A DNA stretch of 64,000 bases from Geodermatophilus normandii (lineage in GTDB: Bacteria > Actinomycetota > Actinomycetes > Mycobacteriales > Geodermatophilaceae): positions 4,240,001 to 4,304,000 of the forward strand of contig NZ_QGTX01000001.1 in assembly GCF_003182485.1 (NCBI RefSeq), read 5' to 3'. Below, in pieces: positions 32,662 to 42,371 of this stretch. The position numbers and the translations under genes were made by a program. Numbering within the stretch: position 1 is the first letter of the stretch; each line of letters opens with the position of its first letter. Below the pieces are notes generated by a model that saw only the letters and a list, made by a program, of their open reading frames with translations, was not told the DNA's origin and searched no databases.

Positions 32662-34643
32662 GCCGCTCCCGTCGGCAGGCAGGCGCGCACCGTCGTCCCG
32701 GGACCGCTGCTGACCGTGCACGTGCCCCCCAGCTCGGCGGCGCGCTGGTGCATCGAGCCCAGCCCCACGCCGGTCGCCGCCCCCGGCCGCACGCCGATGC
32801 CGTCGTCCTCCACGCAGACCTCCAGTGCCGTCCCGCGGTGGGTGATCGTGACGTGCGCGCGGGTGGCGCGGGCGTGCCGGGCCACGTTGGTCATCGCCTC
32901 GCCGACGATGCGGAGGGCCGCCACCTCCACGGCGGCCGGCAGCTCGCCGAGGTCCCCGGGGACGTCCACGGTCACCGCGACGCCGCCATCGGCCAGCCGG
33001 GCCGCGTGCGCCCGCACCGCGCCGGCCAGCCCGAGGTCGCCGAGCGCGGCCGGGCGGAGGTCGTCGACGATCCGGCGGACGTCGGCCACCGAGGCGCGCA
33101 GGTGGCCGGCGGCGCGGTCGAGCATCGCGGTGGCCCGGGCGGGGTCGGCCGGCACGAGCTCCGCGGCGGCCTCCAGCTGCATCGCCGTCGCCGCCAGCAC
33201 CGGGCCGAGGTCGTCGTGCAGGTCGTGGCGCAGCCGCCGCCGCTCCTCCTCGCGCGAGGTCACGATCGACTCCCGCGAGCGCTGCAGCTCCCCGGCCAGC
33301 AGCACCGCGTGCGCCGCCTGCGCGGTCTGCCGCACCAGCTCGTCGAGCAGGTCCCGCAGCCGCGGGCCGAGCCCGCCGGCGGGCAGGACGACGTCGAGCC
33401 GCCCGACCGTCCGCCCCTGGTGCACCAGCGGCAGCGTCCGGACGTCGTCGCCGCTGCCGGGGGCGCGCCCGGCCGTCACCGGCTCGGAACCGGGCAGGTG
33501 CAGCGCGACCGACGGGAGCCGCAGCGTGCGCGCGAGGACCTCGACCACGCCGGGCAGGACCTGGGACGGCGCCGTCGCCGAGTCCACCCGCCGGCCCAGC
33601 TCCCCCACCACCACCCCGGGCTCGACGACGTCGCCGTAGAGGAGCCGGTTGACCCCGCGCTGCAGCGCGTCGCGCGCGGGCTGGACGAGCACCGCGGCGA
33701 GGGCGAAGACCAGCAGGTCCGACTGCTCCCCCAGCCGGCCGAGCAGGCGGCCGGCGAGCACGAGCAGGACGCCGTGCAGGGCCAGCGCCAGCAGGGTCAG
33801 CGACAGGTAGACGAGCGTGCGGGCCAGCGCGGGGTCGAGGTCCCACAGCCGCGTGCGCACCAGCGCCCAGGCGGTCGCCGCGGGCAGCGGCAGCAGCGCC
33901 GCGGCGATCAGGGCGGTCTCGGCGGCGGGCACCGACCAGGCCAGGACCAGCAGCAGGACCGTGGCCAGCGCGCCGGCCAGGACCCACAGGACCTGCTCGC
34001 GCTCCCGCCCGCCGCTGCGCCGCAGCCGCACCACCAGCGAGGCCACGCCCGCGACGGTGCCGGCCAGCACGAGGACGAGGGAGAGCCCGGCCAGCGCGAA
34101 GGCGCCGTCGACGCCGACCGGGTTGACCAGGTCGCGGTACGGCGCCGCCACCGGCCGGTCCTGCTGGTCGTAGGGGGTCAGCGCCCAGCCGACCGGGGCC
34201 AGGACCACCGTGGCGGCGCCGACGCCGGCCGCCGCCGTCCAGCCGCGGCCGGGCAGCCGCCCGTCCGGCAGCACCTGCAGCAGCAGCGCGACGACCGGCA
34301 CGTAGGCCGGCACCCACAGCCAGGTGGAGAGCCAGAAGGCCGCGGCGCCGACCGCGGACGCCGGGTCCGCGGGCACCAGCGCGGCGGCGACCGTGGCGGC
34401 CAGCGCGACCCCGCCGCTGCTCACCCCGACCAGGAGCATCAGCCACCCGGCGAGCAGCCGCGGCCGCGCGGCGGCGACGACGGCGCCGAGGACGCCGGAC
34501 CCGCCCGCGCCGGCCAGCCCCCAGGCGACCGTCGCGGGCCCGGCGTCGGGGACGCCGGTCAGCGCGAGCACCAGCGCGGCGACGGCCATGGCCAGCCCGG
34601 CGACGGCCGCGGCACCGGCGGCGACGGTCCGGGCGGCGGGCAC
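32658..34643 (-). CDS. Membrane sensor histidine kinase (HisKA_3)
   Basis: A 661-residue sensor kinase: about ten N-terminal hydrophobic segments (to about residue 300), a GAF-like region (about 335-460), a HisKA_3 dimerisation helix with the phospho-His in 'RRLRHDLHDDLGPVLAA' and a C-terminal HATPase ('EAMTNVARHA', 'VEDDGIGV', 'GVGLGSMHQRA'). It partners the overlapping NarL-type regulator. The start is uncertain: GTG 34643 precedes the first helix, but the frame is open to 34892. Confidence 0.85.
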   Translation of the reverse strand: MPAARTVAAGAAAVAGLAMAVAALVLALTGVPDAGPATVAWGLAGAGGSGVLGAVVAAARPRLLAGWLMLLVGVSSGGVALAATVAAALVPADPASAVGAAAFWLSTWLWVPAYVPVVALLLQVLPDGRLPGRGWTAAAGVGAATVVLAPVGWALTPYDQQDRPVAAPYRDLVNPVGVDGAFALAGLSLVLVLAGTVAGVASLVVRLRRSGGREREQVLWVLAGALATVLLLVLAWSVPAAETALIAAALLPLPAATAWALVRTRLWDLDPALARTLVYLSLTLLALALHGVLLVLAGRLLGRLGEQSDLLVFALAAVLVQPARDALQRGVNRLLYGDVVEPGVVVGELGRRVDSATAPSQVLPGVVEVLARTLRLPSVALHLPGSEPVTAGRAPGSGDDVRTLPLVHQGRTVGRLDVVLPAGGLGPRLRDLLDELVRQTAQAAHAVLLAGELQRSRESIVTSREEERRRLRHDLHDDLGPVLAATAMQLEAAAELVPADPARATAMLDRAAGHLRASVADVRRIVDDLRPAALGDLGLAGAVRAHAARLADGGVAVTVDVPGDLGELPAAVEVAALRIVGEAMTNVARHARATRAHVTITHRGTALEVCVEDDGIGVRPGAATGVGLGSMHQRAAELGGTCTVSSGPGTTVRACLPTGAA

Positions 34644-34795
34644 CGCGACATGGTGGCAGTGGAGGTGTCCCAGGACCCAGGGACCACGCTCCCCCGGCAG
34701 GTCGGGACACGCGGCCGATGCCGCCGGGACGCCGTCGCCGCGACCGTTCCCGGTGCCCGGCCGACGGAGCCGGTCCCCCGCAGGAGGAACCCGAC

Positions 34796-35503
34796 ATGTC
34801 CAGCACCACCCACCTCGGCACCGGCCTCGTCGCCCCGCAGGCCACCGCACCCGAGGTCCCGGCCGCACCCGCCGCGCCGGCCGCCCCCGCACCCCACCCG
34901 CGCCGCCGGCTCCTCGTGGGCGCCGCCCTCGCCGGTCCGGTCGCCCTCGCCGCCCAGTACCTGTTGTCGTCGGCCGGCCTGCCCCGCGACGACGCCGGCC
35001 CGTGGCTGGCCGGGCTGGCCGAGGACCCGACGGCCCAGACGCTGTCGGTCGTCGTCTACCTGGTGGCGATGGTCGCCGGGATCGCCGCCGCGGCCACGGT
35101 CGCCCTGGCCTGCGGCCGCCGCGCCCCGTGGCTGTCCGGCATCGCCGCGGCGCTGCTGGCCGCCGGCAGCGTCGGCGGCGGCGGCTTCGCCGGCATGCGG
35201 CTGATCGCCGGCGTCCTGGCCGGCGAGGGCGGTCCCGCGGCCGCCGAGACGTGGGCGGCCGTGCAGCAGGGGCCGCCCTTCCTCGTCCTGGGCCCGCTGG
35301 TGCTCATGGCGGTCGTCGGCACGGTGCTGGCCGCGGTGGCGCTGGTCCGGGCGCGGGCCGACGTGACGGTCTGGGCCGCGCCGGCCTACCTCGCCGGCTT
35401 CGTCCTCGCCAGCGGCGAGTTCCCCACGGCCGTGAGCGTCCTCGGCGAGGCGCTGGTGCTCGCCGCGCTGGTGCCGGTGGCCCGGGCGGCCCTGCGCGGG
35501 TGA
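34796..35503 (+). CDS. Hypothetical multi-pass membrane protein
   Basis: A 235-residue protein: an Ala/Pro-rich cytosolic lead (1-45), then about six transmembrane helices ('LLVGAALAGPVALAAQYLL' and following) with no recognised family. ATG at 34796 has an excellent AGGAGGA site. It is divergent from the two-component pair, so it may be one of its targets. Confidence 0.7.
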   Translation: MSSTTHLGTGLVAPQATAPEVPAAPAAPAAPAPHPRRRLLVGAALAGPVALAAQYLLSSAGLPRDDAGPWLAGLAEDPTAQTLSVVVYLVAMVAGIAAAATVALACGRRAPWLSGIAAALLAAGSVGGGGFAGMRLIAGVLAGEGGPAAAETWAAVQQGPPFLVLGPLVLMAVVGTVLAAVALVRARADVTVWAAPAYLAGFVLASGEFPTAVSVLGEALVLAALVPVARAALRG

Positions 35504-35546
35504 CCCGGCGCGGGTGACCCTGCGTGGGGAGCCCGGTGCGGTCCGG

Positions 35547-35585
35547 CGGCGCCGGGTCCGTCCTCCCCGGACGGGCCCGGCGCCG
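35547..35585 (+). terminator. Hairpin terminator
   Basis: A 17-bp stem (one T-G pair) with a 5-base loop (left arm 35547-35563, right arm 35569-35585), 43 bases after the membrane protein stop. Confidence 0.72.
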
Positions 35586-35622
35586 GGGCGCGGACCGGAC
35601 GCGACCGGGGCAGGCTGGAGCC

Positions 35623-35742
35623 ATGACGACGCCGGAGCCCGACCTCCCGCAGCCGCGCGACATCGCCCTGGAGATGGAGGACGAGGAGACCGCCGCCCAC
35701 CTCGAGGCGGAGAGCGACCCCGAGCCGGGTCGCAGTGACTGA
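35623..35742 (+). CDS. Small acidic protein (39 residues)
   Basis: ATG at 35623 follows a ctggag site. The product ('PEPDLPQPRDIALEMEDEET', 'HLEAESDPEPGRSD') is very acidic and probably disordered. It sits directly before the Ser/Thr kinase gene, with a possible kinase start (GTG 35735) overlapping its stop. It could be a substrate or accessory of the kinase, but no function is known. Confidence 0.5.
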   Translation: MTTPEPDLPQPRDIALEMEDEETAAHLEAESDPEPGRSD

Positions 35743-35782
35743 GCCGGGCCGCCCGGCCCGCTCCGGGCGTACCGTCCCCGAC

Positions 35783-37036
<1,254 letters not shown>

Positions 37037-37077
37037 CCGTGCTCGCCGTGCTGGCCGCCCTCGCCGGGGTGGTGGCG

Positions 37078-38127
37078 CTAGTGGCCGCGGCGTTCGGCGT
37101 GTGGTGAGCGGCCCAGCCGGGACGCGTCCAGCCGCTGCGACGCCACGTAGTAGAGGGTCGCGCCCTCCGGCACCGGGGTGTCCCACGCGGGGCTGACCAG
37201 CAGCCCCTCGCCGGTGCGCAGCGCGAGCACGGTCGCGCCGTGGTCCCGGCCGAACGCCGTCTGGCACTCGCCGAAGGTCCGCTGCGGCAGGTCGCGCGGC
37301 ACCCGCACCGAGTAGGTGTTGCCGTGCCCGCCGGCGGTCATCAGCTCGTTGTAGACCTGGGTCAGCCCCGGGTCGGCGGCCTCCTCCGACAGCAGGAACG
37401 GCATGTGCCACTGCACGACCTGCACGCCGGGGTTGACGTAGCGGAGCGTCTCGCGCCGGCCGAGGTCGCGCACGGCGGCGACCATGTGCACCTGCGGGTT
37501 GGCGTGGTCGACGGCGACCGCGATGGCCAGCGTCTCGTTGTCGTCGCGGCCGTCGATGACCGCCGTCCGGGCGCGGTCGACGCAGGCGCGGGTCATGACG
37601 TCGGCGTGGGTGAGGTCGCCGCGGACGAAGGACACCCGCGGCTCCTCGGGCATGGGGTTGCTCGCGACGTCGTCGTGGGCGGCGAGCACCACCTGGGTGC
37701 CCGGCTCGACGGTGAGCTCGGCGACGATCCGCTCGGTGCGCCCCGGCGTGTAGCCCAGGACGACGACGTGGTCCCGGAGGTCCAGGCCGACCACTCCTCT
37801 CAGCCGCTTGCCCCGCGCGGTCTGCAGGGCGGTGGCCAGCTCGGTGAACAGCAGGGTCAGGGTGACGATCCCGCCGACGATGACGTAGGCGCCGACGAGG
37901 TGGCCGAGGCCGGTCTCGGGGAAGAAGTCGCCGTAGCCGACGGTGGCGGCGGTGACGACGAAGTACCACCAGTAGGTGCCGGGGGCGACGAGCTCGCTGC
38001 CCGGCTCGGCCAGCGCCATCAGCCCCCAGCTGGTGAGGAACACCAGCGTGGCCACCGCCAGCGGCAGCTTCCAGCCGGGCAGCCGGATGCGGGCGAAGCG
38101 CAGCAGCCGGTGCAGGAAGAACGGCAA
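37078..38127 (-). CDS. Two-TM potassium channel with RCK (TrkA-N) domain
   Basis: A 349-residue channel: TM1 (about 21-41), pore helix with selectivity filter 'TVGYGD' (62-67), TM2 (about 72-95), then a cytosolic RCK domain ('DHVVVLGYTPGRTERIVAEL', Rossmann-like) and a TrkA-C-like end. It should conduct K+ under nucleotide or ion gating. Start TTG at 38127 has GAGGGA upstream and gives a normal N-terminus. Its 3' end overlaps the lost anchor-coding segment of the kinase gene by 30 bases. Confidence 0.88.
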   Translation of the reverse strand: MPFFLHRLLRFARIRLPGWKLPLAVATLVFLTSWGLMALAEPGSELVAPGTYWWYFVVTAATVGYGDFFPETGLGHLVGAYVIVGGIVTLTLLFTELATALQTARGKRLRGVVGLDLRDHVVVLGYTPGRTERIVAELTVEPGTQVVLAAHDDVASNPMPEEPRVSFVRGDLTHADVMTRACVDRARTAVIDGRDDNETLAIAVAVDHANPQVHMVAAVRDLGRRETLRYVNPGVQVVQWHMPFLLSEEAADPGLTQVYNELMTAGGHGNTYSVRVPRDLPQRTFGECQTAFGRDHGATVLALRTGEGLLVSPAWDTPVPEGATLYYVASQRLDASRLGRSPHAERRGH

Positions 38128-38223
38128 CGCTCTGGCTCCCTCGACGGCGCGGCGGACACCGCAACCTACCGTCGCGCCGGGTCCGCAGGAGTCCCCCGCG
38201 AGCGGGACGGGTAGCGGCCGGTC

Positions 38224-38730
38224 ATGCGCACCCGTGAGCTGCTCACCTACGCCTACTCGCAGATCGGCGAGACGCTGCACGCCGCCGTCGAGGGCCTGTC
38301 CGCCGGCCAGCTCGCCGCCCGGGTGGGCCCCGACGCCAACCCGATCGGCTGGCTGGCCTGGCACCTGCTGCGCGTGCAGGACGACCACCTCGCCGAGGTG
38401 GCCGGCACCGAGCAGGTGTACACGGCGCAGGGGTTCGCCGTCCGCTTCGGCCGGCCCGCCGACGACACCGCCACCGGCTACGGGATGAGCAGCCTGGAGG
38501 TGGAGTCGCTGCGGGTGCCCTCGGCCGACCTGCTGCTCGAGTACGCCGACGCGGTGGCCGCCCGCAGCGCCGAGTACCTCGGCGGCCTGTCCGACGACGA
38601 CCTCGACCGCGTCGTCGACGAGCGGTGGGACCCGCCGGTCACCCTCGGCGTCCGGCTGGTCAGCGTGCTCTCCGACGACCTCCAGCACGTGGGCCAGGCG
38701 GCCTACGTGCGGGGGCTGCTGGGCGCCTGA
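38224..38730 (+). CDS. DinB-like DUF664 protein
   Basis: A 168-residue four-helix DinB/YfiT-type protein of the DUF664 (mycothiol transferase-like) group. Likely metal ligands are the His in 'WLAWHLLRVQDDH' and the His in 'DDLQHVGQAAYV'. Members conjugate mycothiol or bacillithiol to small molecules; no substrate can be named. It overlaps the convergent glycerate kinase gene by 28 bases. Confidence 0.78.
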   Translation: MRTRELLTYAYSQIGETLHAAVEGLSAGQLAARVGPDANPIGWLAWHLLRVQDDHLAEVAGTEQVYTAQGFAVRFGRPADDTATGYGMSSLEVESLRVPSADLLLEYADAVAARSAEYLGGLSDDDLDRVVDERWDPPVTLGVRLVSVLSDDLQHVGQAAYVRGLLGA

Positions 38731-39839
38731 GGTCCCAGCACCCGGGCGGCGAGCTCCTCGAGGACGGCCGCGGGCTGGGCCAGGCAGCGGCTGAGGCCGG
38801 CGGCCTCCGTCAGGGCGTGTGCGGCGGTGAGGCCGGCGGCCGCGAGCCGGTCCGGTCCCAGGGCGACCCGGCCGGCCAGCGCGACGCAGGGCACCCCGGC
38901 GGCACGGGCCCGGGCGGCGACGACGGCCGGCGCCTTGCCGCGCAGCGACTGCGCGTCCAGGCTGCCCTCCCCCGTGACGGCGAGGTCCGCGCCGGCCAGC
39001 GCGGCGTCGAGCCCCACGAGGTCGGCGACCAGCTCCGCGCCCGACGCCACCGTGCAGGTCAGCACGGCGGCCACGCCGGCCGCGGTGCCGCCGGCCGCGC
39101 CCATCGCAGGCTCCCCCTCGAGGTCGGTCCCCAGGTCGCGGCGGACGACGGCGGCGAACCGGGCGAGCGCGGCGTCGAGCGCCGCCACCTGCTCCGGCGT
39201 CGCCCCCTTCTGCGGCCCGTAGACCGCCGCGGCGCCGTCGGGGCCGGTGAGCGGGTTGTCGACGTCGGTGGCCACCTCGACGGGGACGCCGCGCAGCCGG
39301 GGGTCGCGGGCGCCGGCGTCGATCCGGTCGAGGACGGCCAGGCCCGCGCCGCCGGGCGGGACGTCGCGGCCGTCGGCGTCGAGCAGTCGCACGCCGAGCG
39401 CCTGCAGCAGGCCGGCGCCGCCGTCGGTGGTGGCGCTGCCGCCCAGTCCCAGCACGATCCGCCGGGCGCCGGCGTCGAGGGCGGCCAGCAGCAGCTCCCC
39501 CACCCCGCGGGTGGTCGCGGTCATGGGCGCCGGCGCGGGGAGCAGCCCGAGGCCGGCCGCGGCGGCGAGCTCGACCACCGCCGTCGTCCCGTCGACGGCG
39601 AAGGTGGCGCGCACCGGCCGGCCGTCGGGACCGCTGACCGTCGTCGTCACGGGCCGGGCGCCGGCGCGCACCGCGGCGGCCACCGTGCCCTCCCCGCCGT
39701 CGGCCACCGGACGGGTCAGCACCTCGGCCTCCGGGCGCACCCGCAGGACCCCGCGGGCGACCGCGTCGGCGGCCTCCGCGGCGGTCAGCGTGCCCTTGAA
39801 GGAGTCGGTCGCGACGACGATCCGCACGCCCGGCAGCAT
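38703..39839 (-). CDS. Glycerate kinase (GarK/GlxK type)
   Basis: A 378-residue type I glycerate kinase, phosphorylating D-glycerate with ATP in glyoxylate and sugar-acid use. Family motifs are 'VATDSFKGTLTAAEAA', 'VADGGEGT', 'GLGGSATTDGGAGLLQALG' and 'VTGEGSLDAQSLRGK'. ATG at 39839 is the start by length; a GTG a few codons in is also possible. It is divergent from the acyl-CoA dehydrogenase gene with only 26 bases between starts. Confidence 0.9.
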   Translation of the reverse strand: MLPGVRIVVATDSFKGTLTAAEAADAVARGVLRVRPEAEVLTRPVADGGEGTVAAAVRAGARPVTTTVSGPDGRPVRATFAVDGTTAVVELAAAAGLGLLPAPAPMTATTRGVGELLLAALDAGARRIVLGLGGSATTDGGAGLLQALGVRLLDADGRDVPPGGAGLAVLDRIDAGARDPRLRGVPVEVATDVDNPLTGPDGAAAVYGPQKGATPEQVAALDAALARFAAVVRRDLGTDLEGEPAMGAAGGTAAGVAAVLTCTVASGAELVADLVGLDAALAGADLAVTGEGSLDAQSLRGKAPAVVAARARAAGVPCVALAGRVALGPDRLAAAGLTAAHALTEAAGLSRCLAQPAAVLEELAARVLGPQAPSSPRT

Positions 39840-39865
39840 GCCGTGCCCGCGCGTAGCGTCGGCAC

Positions 39866-41047
39866 GTGACCGAGACCGCGCGCACCGACTTCTACGCCCT
39901 CGACGAGCTCCTCACCCGCGAGGAGATCGACGTCCGCGACCGGGTGGCGGACTGGTGCGCGAAGGAGGTCACCCCCCGGATCAACGACTACTGGGAGCGC
40001 GCGGAGTTCCCGTTCGAGCTGGTGCCGGGCTTCGCCGAGCTGGGCATCGCCGGCGGCACCATCGAGGGCTACGGCTCCCCCGGCATGAGCGCCGTCGCGG
40101 CCGGTCTCGTCGCCGCGGAGCTCGCCCGCGCCGACGGCAGCATCGGCACCTTCAACGGGGTGCACAGCTTCCTGGCGATGCAGTCGATCGCGCTGCTGGG
40201 CTCGGAGGAGCAGCGCGAGCGGTTCCTGCCCGAGATGGCGCGGATGGAGAAGATCGGCGCGTTCGGGCTCACCGAGCCGCGGCACGGCTCGGACGCCGTC
40301 GCGCTGGAGACCCGCGCCCGCCGCGACGGCGACTCCTTCGTCCTCGACGGGCAGAAGAAGTGGATCGGCAACGGCTCGATCGCCGACTACGTGCTGATCT
40401 GGGCGCGCGACGAGGAGGGCGCCGTCGGCGGGTACGTCGTCGAGAAGGGGACGCCCGGGTTCACCGCGCGGGTCATGACCGGCAAGACGGCGCTGCGGGC
40501 GGTGTGGCAGGCCGAGATCACCCTCGAGGGCGCCCGCGTACCGGCCGAGAACAAGCTGGAGAACTGCCGGTCGTTCAAGGACGTCTCCACCATCCTCGAC
40601 CGCACCCGCTATACCGTCGCCTGGCGGGCGCTGGGCGTGGCGATGGCCTCCTACGAGCTGGCGCTGGCGCACTGCCTGGGCCGGGAGCAGTTCGGCCAGC
40701 CGATCGCCGGCTACCAGCTCGTGCAGGAGAAGCTCGCCACGATGCTGGCCGAGATCACGAACATGCAGCTGATGTGCTGGCGGCTGTCCGGTCTCGCCGA
40801 CGCCGGCCGCATGACCGCGGCTATGGCGTCGCTGGCCAAGCGGCACTGCTGCGCGGCCGCGCGGGCGATCGTGGCCGACGCCCGCGACCTGTTCGGCGGC
40901 GACGGGATCCTGCTCGAGCACCACATCGCCCGGCACCACGCCGACATCGAGGCCATCTACACCTTCGAGGGCACCGACCACGTGCAGGCGCTCATCGTCG
41001 GCCGGGAGATCACCGGGCTGTCGGCGATCAGCGGCCGCCGGCGCTGA
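39866..41047 (+). CDS. Acyl-CoA dehydrogenase (glutaryl-CoA dehydrogenase-like)
   Basis: A 393-residue FAD enzyme that forms the alpha-beta double bond of an acyl-CoA. It has 'AFGLTEPRHGSDA' (FAD region), 'DGQKKWIGNG' and the C-terminal 'YTFEGTDHVQALIVGREITG' with the catalytic base Glu368, as in glutaryl-CoA and short-chain enzymes. Its overall pattern is closest to glutaryl-CoA dehydrogenase-like proteins, but decarboxylation cannot be judged. No electron-transfer partner is adjacent. Confidence 0.88.
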   Translation: MTETARTDFYALDELLTREEIDVRDRVADWCAKEVTPRINDYWERAEFPFELVPGFAELGIAGGTIEGYGSPGMSAVAAGLVAAELARADGSIGTFNGVHSFLAMQSIALLGSEEQRERFLPEMARMEKIGAFGLTEPRHGSDAVALETRARRDGDSFVLDGQKKWIGNGSIADYVLIWARDEEGAVGGYVVEKGTPGFTARVMTGKTALRAVWQAEITLEGARVPAENKLENCRSFKDVSTILDRTRYTVAWRALGVAMASYELALAHCLGREQFGQPIAGYQLVQEKLATMLAEITNMQLMCWRLSGLADAGRMTAAMASLAKRHCCAAARAIVADARDLFGGDGILLEHHIARHHADIEAIYTFEGTDHVQALIVGREITGLSAISGRRR

Positions 41048-41478
41048 GCCCCGCCGCGCCGGGCCGCGCGGCGCTCGGCCCGCGCGGCTGAGCGTGGCGG
41101 CCTCCCGGACGAGCCCGGACAGCCGGCGGCACTCCCGGCAGCGGGTGCGCCCGGCGCCGATGCGCTCCCACCGCTGGCAGCCCCAGATCTGCACGATCGC
41201 CCCGCACGGGGCCAGCTCCACCTCGCCGTCGAGCTCGTCCGCCGGGCGCAGCGCCGGAACGGCGTGCCACCGGATCCGCGCCGACCTCTGACCGGCCTGT
41301 GACCACCGGTCCGGGCGCGCGGACCCGACGGCGAAGGGCTCCACGCCGGGGCTGTGCCCTGCGTCACCGGGAGGCGTCCCCTCGCCCGGGGGAACCGGCC
41401 GGCGCCCCCGGTGCGGCACCTCGGGGGCGTCCGCGGCGTTACCGTCGGGGAGGTCTGCGGAGCGGAGGAGCGAGCACG
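41048..41478. other. Gap with a possible Cys4 minus-strand remnant
   Basis: On the minus strand (about 41110-41255) the sequence reads 'APCGAIVQIWGCQRWERIGA', then 'GRTRCRECRRLSGLV', four Cys in a zinc-ribbon-like spacing, which looks protein-coding. No good start is seen, and the frame has no stop until far inside the acyl-CoA dehydrogenase gene, so I do not call a gene. The right part holds the promoter of the next gene. Confidence 0.35.
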
Positions 41479-41784
41479 GTGGAACCAATCAGCCTGGTGG
41501 TCGGTGCGGCCCTGCTCGCCATGGGCTTCGTGGCCGGACGGCTCGGGCGCCGTCGTCCCGCCGGTCCTCCGCCCGTCCCGACGGCGGTGTGCGGCTGCGG
41601 GCACCCCCTGAGCCAGCACGACACCGAGAGCAACACCTGCTACGCCGAGCTGCGGCGCGACACCTTCGACAAGCGCGGCCGGTGGGCGGGGCACAGCTGG
41701 GTGCCCTGCACCTGCCGGCAGTACGTGGGCCCGCGCCCGATCGACGAGGTGTTCCTCCCCCGGATGCTCCCGCCGACCGACTGA
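41479..41784 (+). CDS. Membrane-anchored Cys-rich protein
   Basis: A 101-residue protein: one N-terminal helix ('ISLVVGAALLAMGFVAGRLG') followed by a soluble part with paired Cys/His ('CGCGHPLSQHD', 'NTCYAELRR', 'WVPCTCRQYVG') that could bind a metal. No family is recognised. Start GTG at 41479 has GGAGGAG eight bases upstream. Copy 2 of the 59-bp dispersed repeat begins directly at its stop codon. Confidence 0.68.
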   Translation: MEPISLVVGAALLAMGFVAGRLGRRRPAGPPPVPTAVCGCGHPLSQHDTESNTCYAELRRDTFDKRGRWAGHSWVPCTCRQYVGPRPIDEVFLPRMLPPTD

Positions 41785-41842
41785 CGGAGGACCCGCTGCC
41801 CCCGCCCCTCGCGCGCTCGGGGCAGGCCCCTGCAGCAGGGCC
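41785..41842 (+). repeat. 59-bp dispersed repeat, copy 2
   Basis: This copy starts immediately after the TGA at 41782-41784. It closely matches 4251-4309 over its full length with a one-base gap and about six changes. See copy 1. Confidence 0.7.
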
Positions 41843-41903
41843 GTGCGTGTCGCGCGTGCACGTACCCGGTGACCGACTCCCGCCGACGGCCGGCGCCGCG
41901 GGC

Positions 41904-42362
41904 TCAGGCGGGCGTCGGCTCCGCGAGGTCGGTCAGGGCGGTGACCAGCGCGGCCACCCGCGTCTGCCCGAGCTCGGTGGTCAGCGCCGCCTCGTGGGCC
42001 GACACCAGCGCCTCCAGGCGGTCCAGCCGGGTGCGGCCGCGGGCGGACAGGTGCACCCGCACCCGCCGGCCGTCGTCGGGATCGGGCAGCCGGTAGGCCA
42101 GCGCGGCGTCGACCAGCCCGTCGACCAGCCGGGTCGCGGTCGGCGCCGGGACGCACAGGACGGCGCACAGGCCGCTCATCGTCCGGCCGGGCCCCGACGC
42201 CAGCGCGCGCATCAGCCGGTAGGTCTCCAGCGTCGCGCCGTCCTCGGCGAGCACCGCCCCCACCCCACGGGCGACCCGCCGCGAGACCACGCTCAGCAGT
42301 TCGACGAGCGAGGTCGTCGCGATCCCGGTGGCCTCCTGCTCGACCGCCATGGACCGCACCAT
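41904..42362 (-). CDS. MarR-family regulator
   Basis: A 152-residue MarR protein with winged HTH ('MSGLCAVLCVPAPTATRLVD', 'YRLPDPDDGRRVRVHLSARG'). Starts ATG 42362 and ATG 42350 are both possible; neither has a ribosome site. It is divergent, nose to nose, with an AmiC-like gene starting at 42372, so it probably controls the amide operon. Confidence 0.82.
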   Translation of the reverse strand: MVRSMAVEQEATGIATTSLVELLSVVSRRVARGVGAVLAEDGATLETYRLMRALASGPGRTMSGLCAVLCVPAPTATRLVDGLVDAALAYRLPDPDDGRRVRVHLSARGRTRLDRLEALVSAHEAALTTELGQTRVAALVTALTDLAEPTPA

Positions 42363-42371
42363 ACTCAGACG

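Noticed and set aside
41094..41291. A 65-residue plus-strand frame in the gap after the acyl-CoA dehydrogenase
   Set aside because: Ser/Arg-rich composition and no ribosome site; the opposite strand reads more protein-like (Cys4 motif).
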